From positions 1 to 64,000 of the forward strand of contig NZ_JAQVNX010000001.1 in assembly GCF_028702905.1 (NCBI RefSeq): DNA of 64,000 nt. The letters run 5' to 3'. Shown here one piece after another: positions 53,213 through 64,000 of this stretch. Numbering within the stretch: the first letter of the stretch is position 1; every line of letters begins with the position of its first letter. A program made the translations under genes and the position numbers. Source of the stretch: Methanofollis sp. (GTDB taxonomy: Archaea > Halobacteriota > Methanomicrobia > Methanomicrobiales > Methanofollaceae). The notes beneath the pieces were generated by a model that did not search any database, was not told the origin of the DNA, and saw only the letters and a program-made list of their open reading frames with translations.

Positions 53213-53625
53213 TGGCACATCGAAGATGTGCCAGAACCGGAAAATGCTCTGCATTTTCTGCTTTCTCAAGCTCGCTCCGCTCGTATCTCCCTGGACCCCT
53301 ACTCTGGATTGATCCAGAGAAAACGGAACAGAGATTCTGGAGAGGGGATTGCAGACCCCTGCCTATCCTAACACGGGGGGACCGGGGGGCAACAGCCCCC
53401 CGGAGGAATGCACTGATCCACGAGCCTTCCCCGTACAGGTCACCGGGGGATTACTCGAAGACTTCGTCTTCTCGTGCTCCCTTCGGTCGCAGCCCCCATA
53501 CCTCGAAAATCAGAGATTTTCTCAAACTCGCTATCGCTCGTTCCCCGCTCAGGATTGACTCCGGGAAGGCAGGCAGGAGAATGGAATGAAGAGGTCGATT
53601 GTCATCCGTCTCTCCATCCTTAGGG
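53213..53625. repeat. Modular hairpin repeat region upstream of the geranylgeranyl reductase gene
   Basis: No gene is seen. A perfect hairpin GGCACATC/GATGTGCC (53213-53231) leads; a GC hairpin with arms CCGGGGGGC and AGCCCCCCGG lies at 53382-53403. Two hairpin modules follow in the same orientation: stem GAAGAC/GTCTTC (53457-53471) with the tail GCTCCCTTCGGTCGCAG, and stem GAAAATC/GATTTTC (53505-53521) with the tail CTCGCTATCGCTCG. The arrangement matches 7610-7917. Confidence 0.65.
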
Positions 53626-53681
53626 ACGAATCCCATGTTTATAGTGATGTTCAAGTAGAGAGGGGGGCAGATTATCTCTGC

Positions 53682-54851
53682 ATGTTTGACGTTGCGGTGG
53701 TCGGGGCCGGGCCGACAGGGAGTGCGGCGGCGCGCGCCTGCGCAGATGCGGGGCTGTCTGTTCTCTGCATCGAGGAACACGCTGCTCCTGGCTTTCCCGT
53801 CCAGTGCGCCGGCCTCCTCTCGGTCAAGGCCCTCGAAGAGTGCCGGGTCTCTGAAAGGTCCGTCTTGAACCGGGTCCAGGGCGCAAGGGTAGTTGCCAGC
53901 ACCGGGGCAGAGCTCAAATTCGACGGCGGGGTGACGAAGGCCTCGGTCGTCGACCGCGCACGCCTCGACGCCGAGATGACAGCGGCCGCGGCAGACGCCG
54001 GGGCCGAGTTCTGGCCGAAGACCACCGTTGTCGGGAGAGAAGAAGGACGTCTTATGACCCGCGGGGCCTTCGGGAGAAGGGACGTCGAAGCGCGGCTGTA
54101 TATCGCCGCGGACGGGCCGCGGGGCGGGATGGCGCGCATGCTCGGCATGGCGCGGTCGCCGGTCTATCTATCCGGCATTCAGGCCGACGTCCCCCTCGAC
54201 ATGGATACCCGCTTCGTGGAAGTCCACCCCGCCGCCGCCCCGCAGTTCTTCGGCTGGGTGATACCGACAGGCGAGGGGCGGGCACGGGTCGGCCTCTGCG
54301 GGATGCGCAACGTAAAGGAGGACTTTCAGAAGTTCGCCGGGCCGTACATGACGAGCTGTACCCACCTTGTCACCGGCACGATCCCACTCGGCCCGATGCC
54401 GCGGACGTACGGCCACCGGACCCTCTTTGTCGGCGACGCCGCGGGGCTTGCAAAGCCGACCTCCGGCGGCGGCATCTATACCGGCGTGCGGGCGGCGCGG
54501 CACGCGGCCAGCGTCGCCCTCTCCTGTTGCGAGAGAGGTGACTTTTCCGACGCCGCTCTCGCCGACTACGAACAGAGGTGGCAGGCCGATTTCGGCCGCG
54601 AACTCGCCCTCGGCATGCGCCTTTCCCGGCTCAGACAGGAACTTTCCGCAGCGCAGACAGACGCTCTCATTGCAAAGATGGCAGACCCCGCGATCACCGA
54701 CCTGATCGTGCGCTACGGCGATATGGACCGCCCCGGCATTCTTGCTCGCCGCCTTCTCACGAAACCCTCCATCATTATGTCGCTTGGCACAATAGTCGGG
54801 CCTTCAGTATGCGCTTTTTTGAAAGAACTCGCAATCGGCGCGAATAGATAA
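53682..54851 (+). CDS. Geranylgeranyl reductase family flavoprotein
   Basis: The 389-residue FAD protein begins with the dinucleotide motif VAVVGAGPTGSAAARACADAG, an FAD contact VQCAGLLS, and later LFVGDAAGLAKPTSGGGIYTG, matching the geranylgeranyl reductase / digeranylgeranylglycerophospholipid reductase family, which saturates archaeal isoprenoid lipid chains. I chose the ATG at 53682 at the start of the Rossmann fold; the longer frame from 53586 comes from repeat DNA. A TATA-like TTTATAG is at 53638-53644. Confidence 0.87.
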   Translation: MFDVAVVGAGPTGSAAARACADAGLSVLCIEEHAAPGFPVQCAGLLSVKALEECRVSERSVLNRVQGARVVASTGAELKFDGGVTKASVVDRARLDAEMTAAAADAGAEFWPKTTVVGREEGRLMTRGAFGRRDVEARLYIAADGPRGGMARMLGMARSPVYLSGIQADVPLDMDTRFVEVHPAAAPQFFGWVIPTGEGRARVGLCGMRNVKEDFQKFAGPYMTSCTHLVTGTIPLGPMPRTYGHRTLFVGDAAGLAKPTSGGGIYTGVRAARHAASVALSCCERGDFSDAALADYEQRWQADFGRELALGMRLSRLRQELSAAQTDALIAKMADPAITDLIVRYGDMDRPGILARRLLTKPSIIMSLGTIVGPSVCAFLKELAIGANR

Positions 54852-54890
54852 TACTTATATTCTGGAACGTGCTACCAAAGTATGGTCACC

Positions 54891-55529
54891 ATGCACATTC
54901 CAGACGTCTTTATTCCCCTCTGGCAGAGCGCCATTTACTGGGTCATTGCTCTGATATTCATCGGCCTCGCCTTGCGGTGGGCACGAAACGAACTCGACGA
55001 CGAGAAGGTACCCCTCATCGCCGTCCTTGCCGCCGGGATCTTCGCCATCCAGGCATTCAACCTCCCGGTCGGCATGGGAACAACCGGTCACCTTGTCGGC
55101 GGGGCCCTTGCGGCAATCCTCCTCGGTTCCCCCTATGCCGCGGTCTTCATCCTCACCCTCGTGCTCCTTGTCCAGGGTGTCGTCTTCGGAGACGGCGGAC
55201 TCACGACGATGGGCGCCAACATCATCAATATGGGCGTCATCGGCGGGTTTGTCGGGTTCTACACATACAAAGGAGTGATGGGCATTGCAGGGAACACTTA
55301 CCTCTCCGCAGGCGTCGCCGCCTGGTTCGCCTGCGTCATACCGGCACTCTGTGCATCCATCGAGATGTTCCTCGCCGGCACCTTCCCGCTCGTCGAGGGC
55401 ATGATCGCGATGGGCACCTACCATGCGGCCATCGGTATCATCGAGGCCGTCATCACCGCCGGTGCGATCTACCTCATCGCCTCGGCGCGGCCTGACCTCA
55501 TGAAGACAGTCAAGGGGGTGGCGGCATGA
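54891..55529 (+). CDS. cbiM: Cobalt ECF transporter subunit CbiM
   Basis: CbiM is the substrate-binding membrane subunit of a cobalt energy-coupling-factor importer. In this family the N-terminal Met-His binds the metal, so I place the start at the ATG at 54891 (MHIPDVFIP), not the in-frame ATG at 54882, which would bury the histidine. The 212-residue protein has six or so hydrophobic segments with the conserved FNLPVGMGTTGHLVGGALAA and GANIINMGVIG. It begins cbiMNOQ. Confidence 0.9.
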   Translation: MHIPDVFIPLWQSAIYWVIALIFIGLALRWARNELDDEKVPLIAVLAAGIFAIQAFNLPVGMGTTGHLVGGALAAILLGSPYAAVFILTLVLLVQGVVFGDGGLTTMGANIINMGVIGGFVGFYTYKGVMGIAGNTYLSAGVAAWFACVIPALCASIEMFLAGTFPLVEGMIAMGTYHAAIGIIEAVITAGAIYLIASARPDLMKTVKGVAA

Positions 55530-55864
55530 TGGAGACGAAGCAGTTCGTCGCCCTCGGTGTCATCGTTGCCATCCTGATCGGCGTCACCGCCGTCTTCTTT
55601 GCCGCGGGCGATCCCGACGGCCTGGAGAGCACGGCCCTTGTTGTCCTGGGCGAGAAGAGTCTCACCGGACCGACACCCGAAGACGCCGACCCCGAAGCCG
55701 TCGGCCAGGACGTCGGCTTCGAGTACGAGGCACCCATGCCTGATTACACGATGGGAGAGGGGGCCGGCAAGATGGGTGAGGTCATCGCCGTCGTCGTCGG
55801 CATCTTCCTTGCCCTTCTCCTCGTCCTCGGTGCCGGCAAGGCAGTCACTGCCTCAAAACACTGA
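55526..55864 (+). CDS. PDGLE-domain cobalt transport protein (CbiN-like)
   Basis: The 112-residue protein has an N-terminal membrane helix, the PDGLE signature as AAGDPDGLESTA, an acidic periplasmic-type loop and a C-terminal helix (GEVIAVVVGIFLALLLVLGAGK). It replaces CbiN in this ECF importer. It is coupled to cbiM by an ATGA overlap (55526-55529). A T-rich tract after its stop precedes cbiO. Confidence 0.87.
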   Translation: MMETKQFVALGVIVAILIGVTAVFFAAGDPDGLESTALVVLGEKSLTGPTPEDADPEAVGQDVGFEYEAPMPDYTMGEGAGKMGEVIAVVVGIFLALLLVLGAGKAVTASKH

Positions 55865-55896
55865 CTCTATATCTTTTTTTACCAAACAGGGTACTG

Positions 55897-56730
55897 ATGC
55901 ATATTATCGAGACCCGCAACCTCACCTTCGCCTACCCGAACCGGCCTCCGGCCCTGAACAACGTGAACTTCATTGCCGGCAGGAAGGCACGGATAGCGGT
56001 GATCGGGGCGAACGGCGCGGGAAAGAGCACCCTCTTCAAGCACCTCAACGGCATCCTGAAGCCGACGTCGGGCGAGGTACTCATCCACGGCGAGCCTATC
56101 ACAAAGGCGAACCAGAGGGAGGTGCGCAAGATGGTCGGCATCGTCTTCCAGAACCCTGACGATCAGGTCTTCGCGCCGACGGTCGAGCAGGACATCGCCT
56201 TCGGACCGACAAATCTGGGTCTCGACGAGGAGACGATCCACCACCGGGTGGAGAGCGCAATCCGCCTTCTCGATCTCGACGAGATGCGCGACCGCCCGCC
56301 CCACCAGCTCTCCGGCGGGGAGAAGAAGCGCGTCGCCATCGCCGGCATCCTGGCCATGGAGCCCCAGGTGCTCGTCCTCGACGAACCGACGGCGGGACTC
56401 GACCCGCAGGGCGTCGCGGATCTGATCTCCTTTATCAACACCCTGCCCGAGCGTTTCGGCATGACGGTGATCTTCTCCACCCACCACCTCGACCTGGTGC
56501 CAGAACTGGCCGACTATGTCTATGTGATGGACCGCGGCGCAGTCGTGGCAGCGGGGATGGTGCCTGAGATCTTCTCGCAGGCCGACCTCCTGACGCGGAC
56601 CCGCCTCGACATCCCTGTGCTCCAGAGGCTGATGCGGTCCCTGCGCGAGGCCGGCGTCCCCCTCGGCGAGGGCTACACCTATACCGAGGTCGAGGCGGCG
56701 TTCCTCTCCGCATACCGGGGGAGGCAATGA
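55897..56730 (+). CDS. cbiO: Cobalt ECF transporter ATPase CbiO
   Basis: The 277-residue ATPase shows Walker A GANGAGKST (residues ~36-44), Q-loop IVFQNPDDQVFA, signature LSGGEKKRVAIAGIL, Walker B VLVLDEPTAGLDPQG and the switch histidine in FSTHHLD. It powers the importer. Its last codons overlap the cbiQ start by 4 bp (ATGA at 56727). Confidence 0.93.
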   Translation: MHIIETRNLTFAYPNRPPALNNVNFIAGRKARIAVIGANGAGKSTLFKHLNGILKPTSGEVLIHGEPITKANQREVRKMVGIVFQNPDDQVFAPTVEQDIAFGPTNLGLDEETIHHRVESAIRLLDLDEMRDRPPHQLSGGEKKRVAIAGILAMEPQVLVLDEPTAGLDPQGVADLISFINTLPERFGMTVIFSTHHLDLVPELADYVYVMDRGAVVAAGMVPEIFSQADLLTRTRLDIPVLQRLMRSLREAGVPLGEGYTYTEVEAAFLSAYRGRQ

Positions 56731-57539
56731 TAGAGGAACTCTTCGCTATCGAGCAGGTGGCGCAGGGGACAAGCCCCGTCCACCTGTGCGACGCACGGGT
56801 GAAGATCCTCATTGTCTTCGCCTTCATCATCGCCACCGTCGCGTTCCCGTACACGACCGGGGTCTACCTCCCCTGTGCCGTCTTCCTGGCATTCTTCGCG
56901 GCCCTCTGGGCACTATCCCACATCTCCCCAAAAGAATACCTCAAGCGCCTGCTCCTTGTCCTGCCCTTCGGCTTCTTCCTCATCGTCTTCCAGATATTCT
57001 TCACCAACCCGCACTACGCCGAGTTCCACCCCCTCGTCACCCTCCCCCTCGGCATCGCAATCTATGCCGAGTCCGTGGAGTTCGCCACCATCCTTGCGGC
57101 AAAGTTCCTGGTCTGCATCTCCTTCATCATCCTGCTCTCGTCCACGACGACGATGCAGGGCATGCTCGAAGGTGCCGGGCGCCTCGGCCTCCCGTCAGAG
57201 TTCACCCTCATCCTGGGGATGATGATCCGCTATCTCTTCCTCTTCGGGAGGATGTACGTGCGGGTCAACGCGGCCCTCCAGACCAGATGCTTCGATGCTC
57301 TCGACCGTACCCTGCCCCACCGCTATCGCCTGAAGATGCTCGCCTACGAGGTCGGGACGATCTTCCTGCGGTCCTTCGAGCAGGGGGAACGGACCTACAC
57401 GAGCATGCTCTGCCGCGGCTATGGGAAGGACTCCCACCTCCTCATCACGAAAAAACCGTTGAAGGTGGTCGAATGGGCGTTTCTTGCCGGGACGTTCGCC
57501 CTCATCATCGCCACCTCGACCCTTACCTGGCTGTTCTGA
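56727..57539 (+). CDS. cbiQ: Cobalt ECF transporter transmembrane subunit CbiQ
   Basis: The 270-residue polytopic protein is the T-component that couples ATP hydrolysis to CbiM. The conserved arginine-containing cytoplasmic motifs are ALQTRCFDAL and YTSMLCRGYG (A-x-x-x-R-G type in coupling helices). It ends the operon; a small unlinked gene follows 78 bp later. Confidence 0.9.
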   Translation: MIEELFAIEQVAQGTSPVHLCDARVKILIVFAFIIATVAFPYTTGVYLPCAVFLAFFAALWALSHISPKEYLKRLLLVLPFGFFLIVFQIFFTNPHYAEFHPLVTLPLGIAIYAESVEFATILAAKFLVCISFIILLSSTTTMQGMLEGAGRLGLPSEFTLILGMMIRYLFLFGRMYVRVNAALQTRCFDALDRTLPHRYRLKMLAYEVGTIFLRSFEQGERTYTSMLCRGYGKDSHLLITKKPLKVVEWAFLAGTFALIIATSTLTWLF

Positions 57540-57617
57540 AGGTGAGGGCGCAGAATCCGGGGGGAGTGCGGATCCCCCGGTGATACCTTTTTCTGGAAGG
57601 AGGGCCATTCCCCATTC

Positions 57618-57926
57618 ATGGAGAGCAAATTCGGCAGGGGCTTTGTGATCCCCCTGGTGGCGCTCGCCCGGCATTTCTCCCTCCCCCCCGAGCAGGCCTT
57701 CTACGGGGCGGCCGACCACCTCGACGAACTGATCGTGCCCGTGCAGTTTGCCGGCACGCAGGTGGACGCCCTTGTCAAGCAGTTGAGAAAGCGCGTCATC
57801 TGGCACCAGCCCGGTACGATGGACAGGGAAGACGCCGAGGAGGTCAAAAGAATTCTCAGGCACCTGCTTGTCGAGGTCGACCGCTCCTTCGGGATCGCCG
57901 ACCCGCAGGTCGGGACATACGACTGA
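57618..57926 (+). CDS. Small hypothetical protein
   Basis: This 102-residue protein (ESKFGRGFVIPLVALARHF.., DHLDELIVPVQFAGTQVDAL, VKRILRHLLVEVDRSFG) looks helical and soluble, with no cysteine or transmembrane motif. I do not recognise a named family. Its codon use and ATG position shortly after a C-rich leader support a real gene. It lies between cbiQ and gyrB on the same strand. Confidence 0.65.
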   Translation: MESKFGRGFVIPLVALARHFSLPPEQAFYGAADHLDELIVPVQFAGTQVDALVKQLRKRVIWHQPGTMDREDAEEVKRILRHLLVEVDRSFGIADPQVGTYD

Positions 57927-57993
57927 AACCTTTTTGCCGGGCTGTGATGGCACCCCCTCCTGGAAAGAGATCGTGTGTTTTCGAGTACCTTAA

Positions 57994-62485
<4,492 letters not shown>

Positions 62486-62490
62486 ATCTC

Positions 62491-62498
62491 TTTTTTTT
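62491..62498 (+). terminator. Oligo-T terminator after gyrA
   Basis: Eight consecutive T begin six bases after the gyrA stop, as in archaeal intrinsic terminators. Confidence 0.55.
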
Positions 62499-62511
62499 GC
62501 TCTGTATAATC

Positions 62512-62552
62512 GCTGATGAAACGGAGTTTCGGGCGGTTCTTTGAAACCTCCT
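62512..62552 (-). repeat. 45-bp hairpin repeat, inverted copy
   Basis: The reverse complement reads TTTCAAAGAACCGC, GAAACTCCGTTTC and CAGCGAT, about 86% identical to 713-757. It contains a GAAAC-n3-GTTTC hairpin. A short GC hairpin GCCGGGGGTGG/AGTCCCCGGC follows at 62569-62589. Confidence 0.5.
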
Positions 62553-62693
62553 CTGAAGGTTTTCGATGGCCGGGGGTGGAGTCCCCGGCACAGATACTTA
62601 AGAACAGGATTTCTTCAGAGCTGAAATACAGTTTTTTGTGAAGCGAGGGGTGGTCGGGCTGGGGGCGCCGTTCCCGCTCAGCTGAGATGGTTT

Positions 62694-62844
62694 CAGTTTA
62701 TCCCCACGCGTGTGGGAAACTCGTGCGGGGCTCGGCGCCGATCGTGCCGTCCGCCAGTTTATCCCCACGCGTGTGGGGAACTCTCCGGGTTGGCGGCGAT
62801 GTGTTCGACATATGTCGGTTCATCCCCACGCGTGCGGGGATTAC
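62694..62844 (-). CRISPR. Type I-E-like CRISPR mini-array, three repeats and two spacers
   Basis: Three 29-bp repeats lie at 62694-62722, 62755-62783 and 62816-62844, separated by two 32-bp spacers (62723-62754, 62784-62815), a strict 61-bp period. Read on the minus strand the repeats have the I-E form: a CCCC-x-GGGG palindrome core (CCCCACACGCGTGGGG) and the end GGGGAT(A/G)AAC(T/C)G. The repeats differ from each other at several positions and the terminal ones are degenerate, suggesting a decaying array. No cas gene, and no obvious leader, is present in this window. The element copy 3 starts 74 bp away. Confidence 0.85.
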
Positions 62845-62917
62845 CAGGACATCGGCAACCCACAGTACACCTAGAGATACCAGGAGACCCAGACCTTCAG
62901 GGATTACCTGAAAAAAC

Positions 62918-63551
62918 GGCTTTGTAGAATCGGGCATGAACCGCGGGCTCACGCATACGTGATGAAAATTTCTCGTTGCAGTTCTCCTGAGTGCGGAGGG
63001 ATACTTGATTCCTCTCCTTGCAACAGGGCACCTGAAGGATACTGTTCAATTGCCGCCCCTCGGCTATCTTCATCCGTGGGGGATCCGGGGGGCAACGCCC
63101 CCCGGTGCGAGACGGCGGTGAAGATTCTGCGGTCGGGGGGCGGCACGCCTGATCATCACCCCTTCCCACATTTTCACGCCGGCGGCGCTGCCCCCGGACC
63201 CCCGGGACGAAGATAGGGGCGGGAAGGCAGAGAGCCCGATCGTTCTGAGGGCGGTTTTGTTCTCCGTATATCGGGTATGAGAGAAATCTGTGTGTTCAAA
63301 TTCTCATCCATAACTCCAGAATTGAAAGTCTGGATCATTTTCATGGTAAACTTTCGCATAAGAGCGATCACGTCCCGAAGAGAACCCTGGAGAGTTTTTT
63401 GTTCGGGGCAGAGATCCTGAGAAGGGATTGGAGGTACGGGACCGAAGTGGATGGGGAGAGAGCACGAAGAACCTGTGGGCCGCGACGACAATCTCCCTTC
63501 TGTCCAGAGGAGGGACCGAAGGGTCGGAGTATGGAGGCTCTCTACAAATCC
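62918..63551 (+). mobile_element. MITE-like repeat element, copy 3
   Basis: Bases 62918-63352 are nearly identical to the left 436 bp of copies 1 and 2, starting at GGCTTTGTAGAATC. A near-inverted end TCTACAAATCC lies at 63541-63551 (one mismatch). The right part (63353-63551) is unrelated to the right parts of the other copies. No target duplication is visible, so the right boundary is tentative. The element sits next to the CRISPR mini-array. Confidence 0.55.
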
Positions 63552-63826
63552 CTTTTCACGGCCATGCAGGTCCGGTCATTTCAGGTACCTCCGCACCGGC
63601 GTATGGGGAGTAATATCTCCAGGGGATATCAAACGGGATAATATATTATCTCTGGATATATCACAAAAAAAAGAAATTCGGGGTGATATTGTCTATGAAT
63701 CGGGCCACAAACCCCACGTGCGTGAATGGCGCTTCACGCAACAGTGTGTGCGGAAGAGTGTATGGCGCAGATCACGATTGATGTATTTTGCAGAGGGACG
63801 TGCAAAAAAAAGGCAGGGTAAGGATC
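63552..63826. promoter_or_regulatory. AT-rich island with a 14-bp palindrome
   Basis: No gene is seen between the repeat element and mcrA. The stretch 63610-63680 is AT-rich and contains the perfect palindrome GATAATATATTATC (63637-63650) and TATA-like elements on both strands, but no transcript unit is obvious. An A8 tract at 63804-63811 (T8 on the minus strand) would terminate the mcr operon. Confidence 0.4.
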
Positions 63827-64000
63827 TTACCTGGCCGGGATGATCAGGGAGCGCTCGCCCGCGGGCATGAACTCGCGGATCGCACCCTTTGCAAACTCGC
63901 GCCTGGGTTCGGCAAAGTCGAACTTCAGGGACGGGTCTGCGAAGGTGATCTTGATCAGAGGTTCGAGGCAGAACGCATCGCCGCGGCCGTAGTGGGAACC
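63827..64000 (-). CDS. mcrA: Methyl-coenzyme M reductase alpha subunit, C-terminal end (partial)
   Basis: The minus strand encodes 57 residues from [20 protein letters not shown] through [20 protein letters not shown] to ERSLIIPAR and a TAA at 63829-63827. This is the highly conserved McrA C-terminus, the catalytic subunit that makes methane from methyl-CoM and CoB with F430. The rest of the gene lies beyond the right edge. T-rich DNA about 15 bp after the stop is the likely terminator of the mcr operon. This gene identifies the organism as a methanogen. Confidence 0.93.
   Translation of the reverse strand, partial: GSHYGRGDAFCLEPLIKITFADPSLKFDFAEPRREFAKGAIREFMPAGERSLIIPAR

Noticed and set aside
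54852..54890. A cobalamin riboswitch upstream of cbiM was looked for.
   Set aside because: The gap is only 39 bp and contains a TATA-like element but no B12-box or structured leader; archaea rarely use this riboswitch.
62687..62952. Open frames over the CRISPR repeats, reading repeated YPHACGE/SPRVRG-like peptides.
   Set aside because: They are the translated CRISPR repeats in three frames, a well-known annotation artefact; the 61-bp period is not a multiple of three in a protein sense and no start signals exist.

Overview
The window is chromosomal DNA from a GC-rich methanogenic euryarchaeon, most likely of the order Methanomicrobiales (Methanofollis/Methanoculleus-like). The evidence is the 3' end of mcrA at the right edge, an F420-type formate dehydrogenase (fdhAB), methanofuran biosynthesis genes (mfnD, mfnF), archaeal basal factors (TBP, TFS), an archaeosortase, split GMP synthetase, bacterial-type gyrBA and very large PAS-rich histidine kinases. 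Species assignment is inference.

Layout. 1-691: MITE-like repeat element, then a gene-free stretch with a cluster of TTTGCACC boxes. 1138-7541 (minus): a tight six-gene run pyrG-guaAb-argD-hisC-NMP kinase-CDP-alcohol phosphatidyltransferase, preceded by a hotdog thioesterase. 7542-8744: second copy of the repeat element with a target-site-like duplication, plus hairpin modules. 8745-15058: small protein, DJ-1/PfpI protein and a 1730-residue hybrid histidine kinase. 15134-19177: a compact three-gene operon (TPR/winged-helix protein, BrxD-family P-loop ATPase, OB-fold/HD nuclease-like protein), the best candidate for an undescribed system. 20159-24501: hisD diverging from a tungstate/molybdate ABC importer (wtpABC). 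24541-27140: acylphosphatase, small proteins, flavoredoxin-like protein, methyltransferase and SemiSWEET, plus a previously hidden SemiSWEET fragment. 27385-30698 (minus): fdhAB. 30897-33381: truncated transposase-like zinc protein, zinc-ribbon membrane protein, mfnF and mfnD. 33466-36407: surE, rpiA, a winged-helix regulator and tbp. 36449-40896: AMP-forming acs diverging from a fused ADP-forming acetyl-CoA synthetase. 41249-46958: RRM protein, DUF2121 protein and a second giant PAS kinase. 47819-50635: tRNA-Leu(GAG), TFS, archaeosortase, a second CDP-alcohol phosphatidyltransferase and arfC. 50639-53050: sppA, truD, pth2. 53682-62485: geranylgeranyl reductase family, cbiMNOQ-type cobalt importer, a small protein and gyrBA. 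62694-62844: a three-repeat type I-E CRISPR mini-array without cas genes, beside the third long repeat element. 63827-64000: 3' end of mcrA.

How it fits together. The energy genes agree with a formate/H2 methanogen: tungstate import feeds the Cys-type, Mo/W-pterin formate dehydrogenase, methanofuran synthesis supplies the first C1 carrier, cobalt import supplies corrinoid, and mcrA closes the pathway. Acetate is handled by two synthetases. Intergenic regions are unusually rich in structured repeats: GC-rich hairpins, short hairpin modules with compensatory stem changes, and a MITE-like family in at least three long copies, all without a recognisable transposase.
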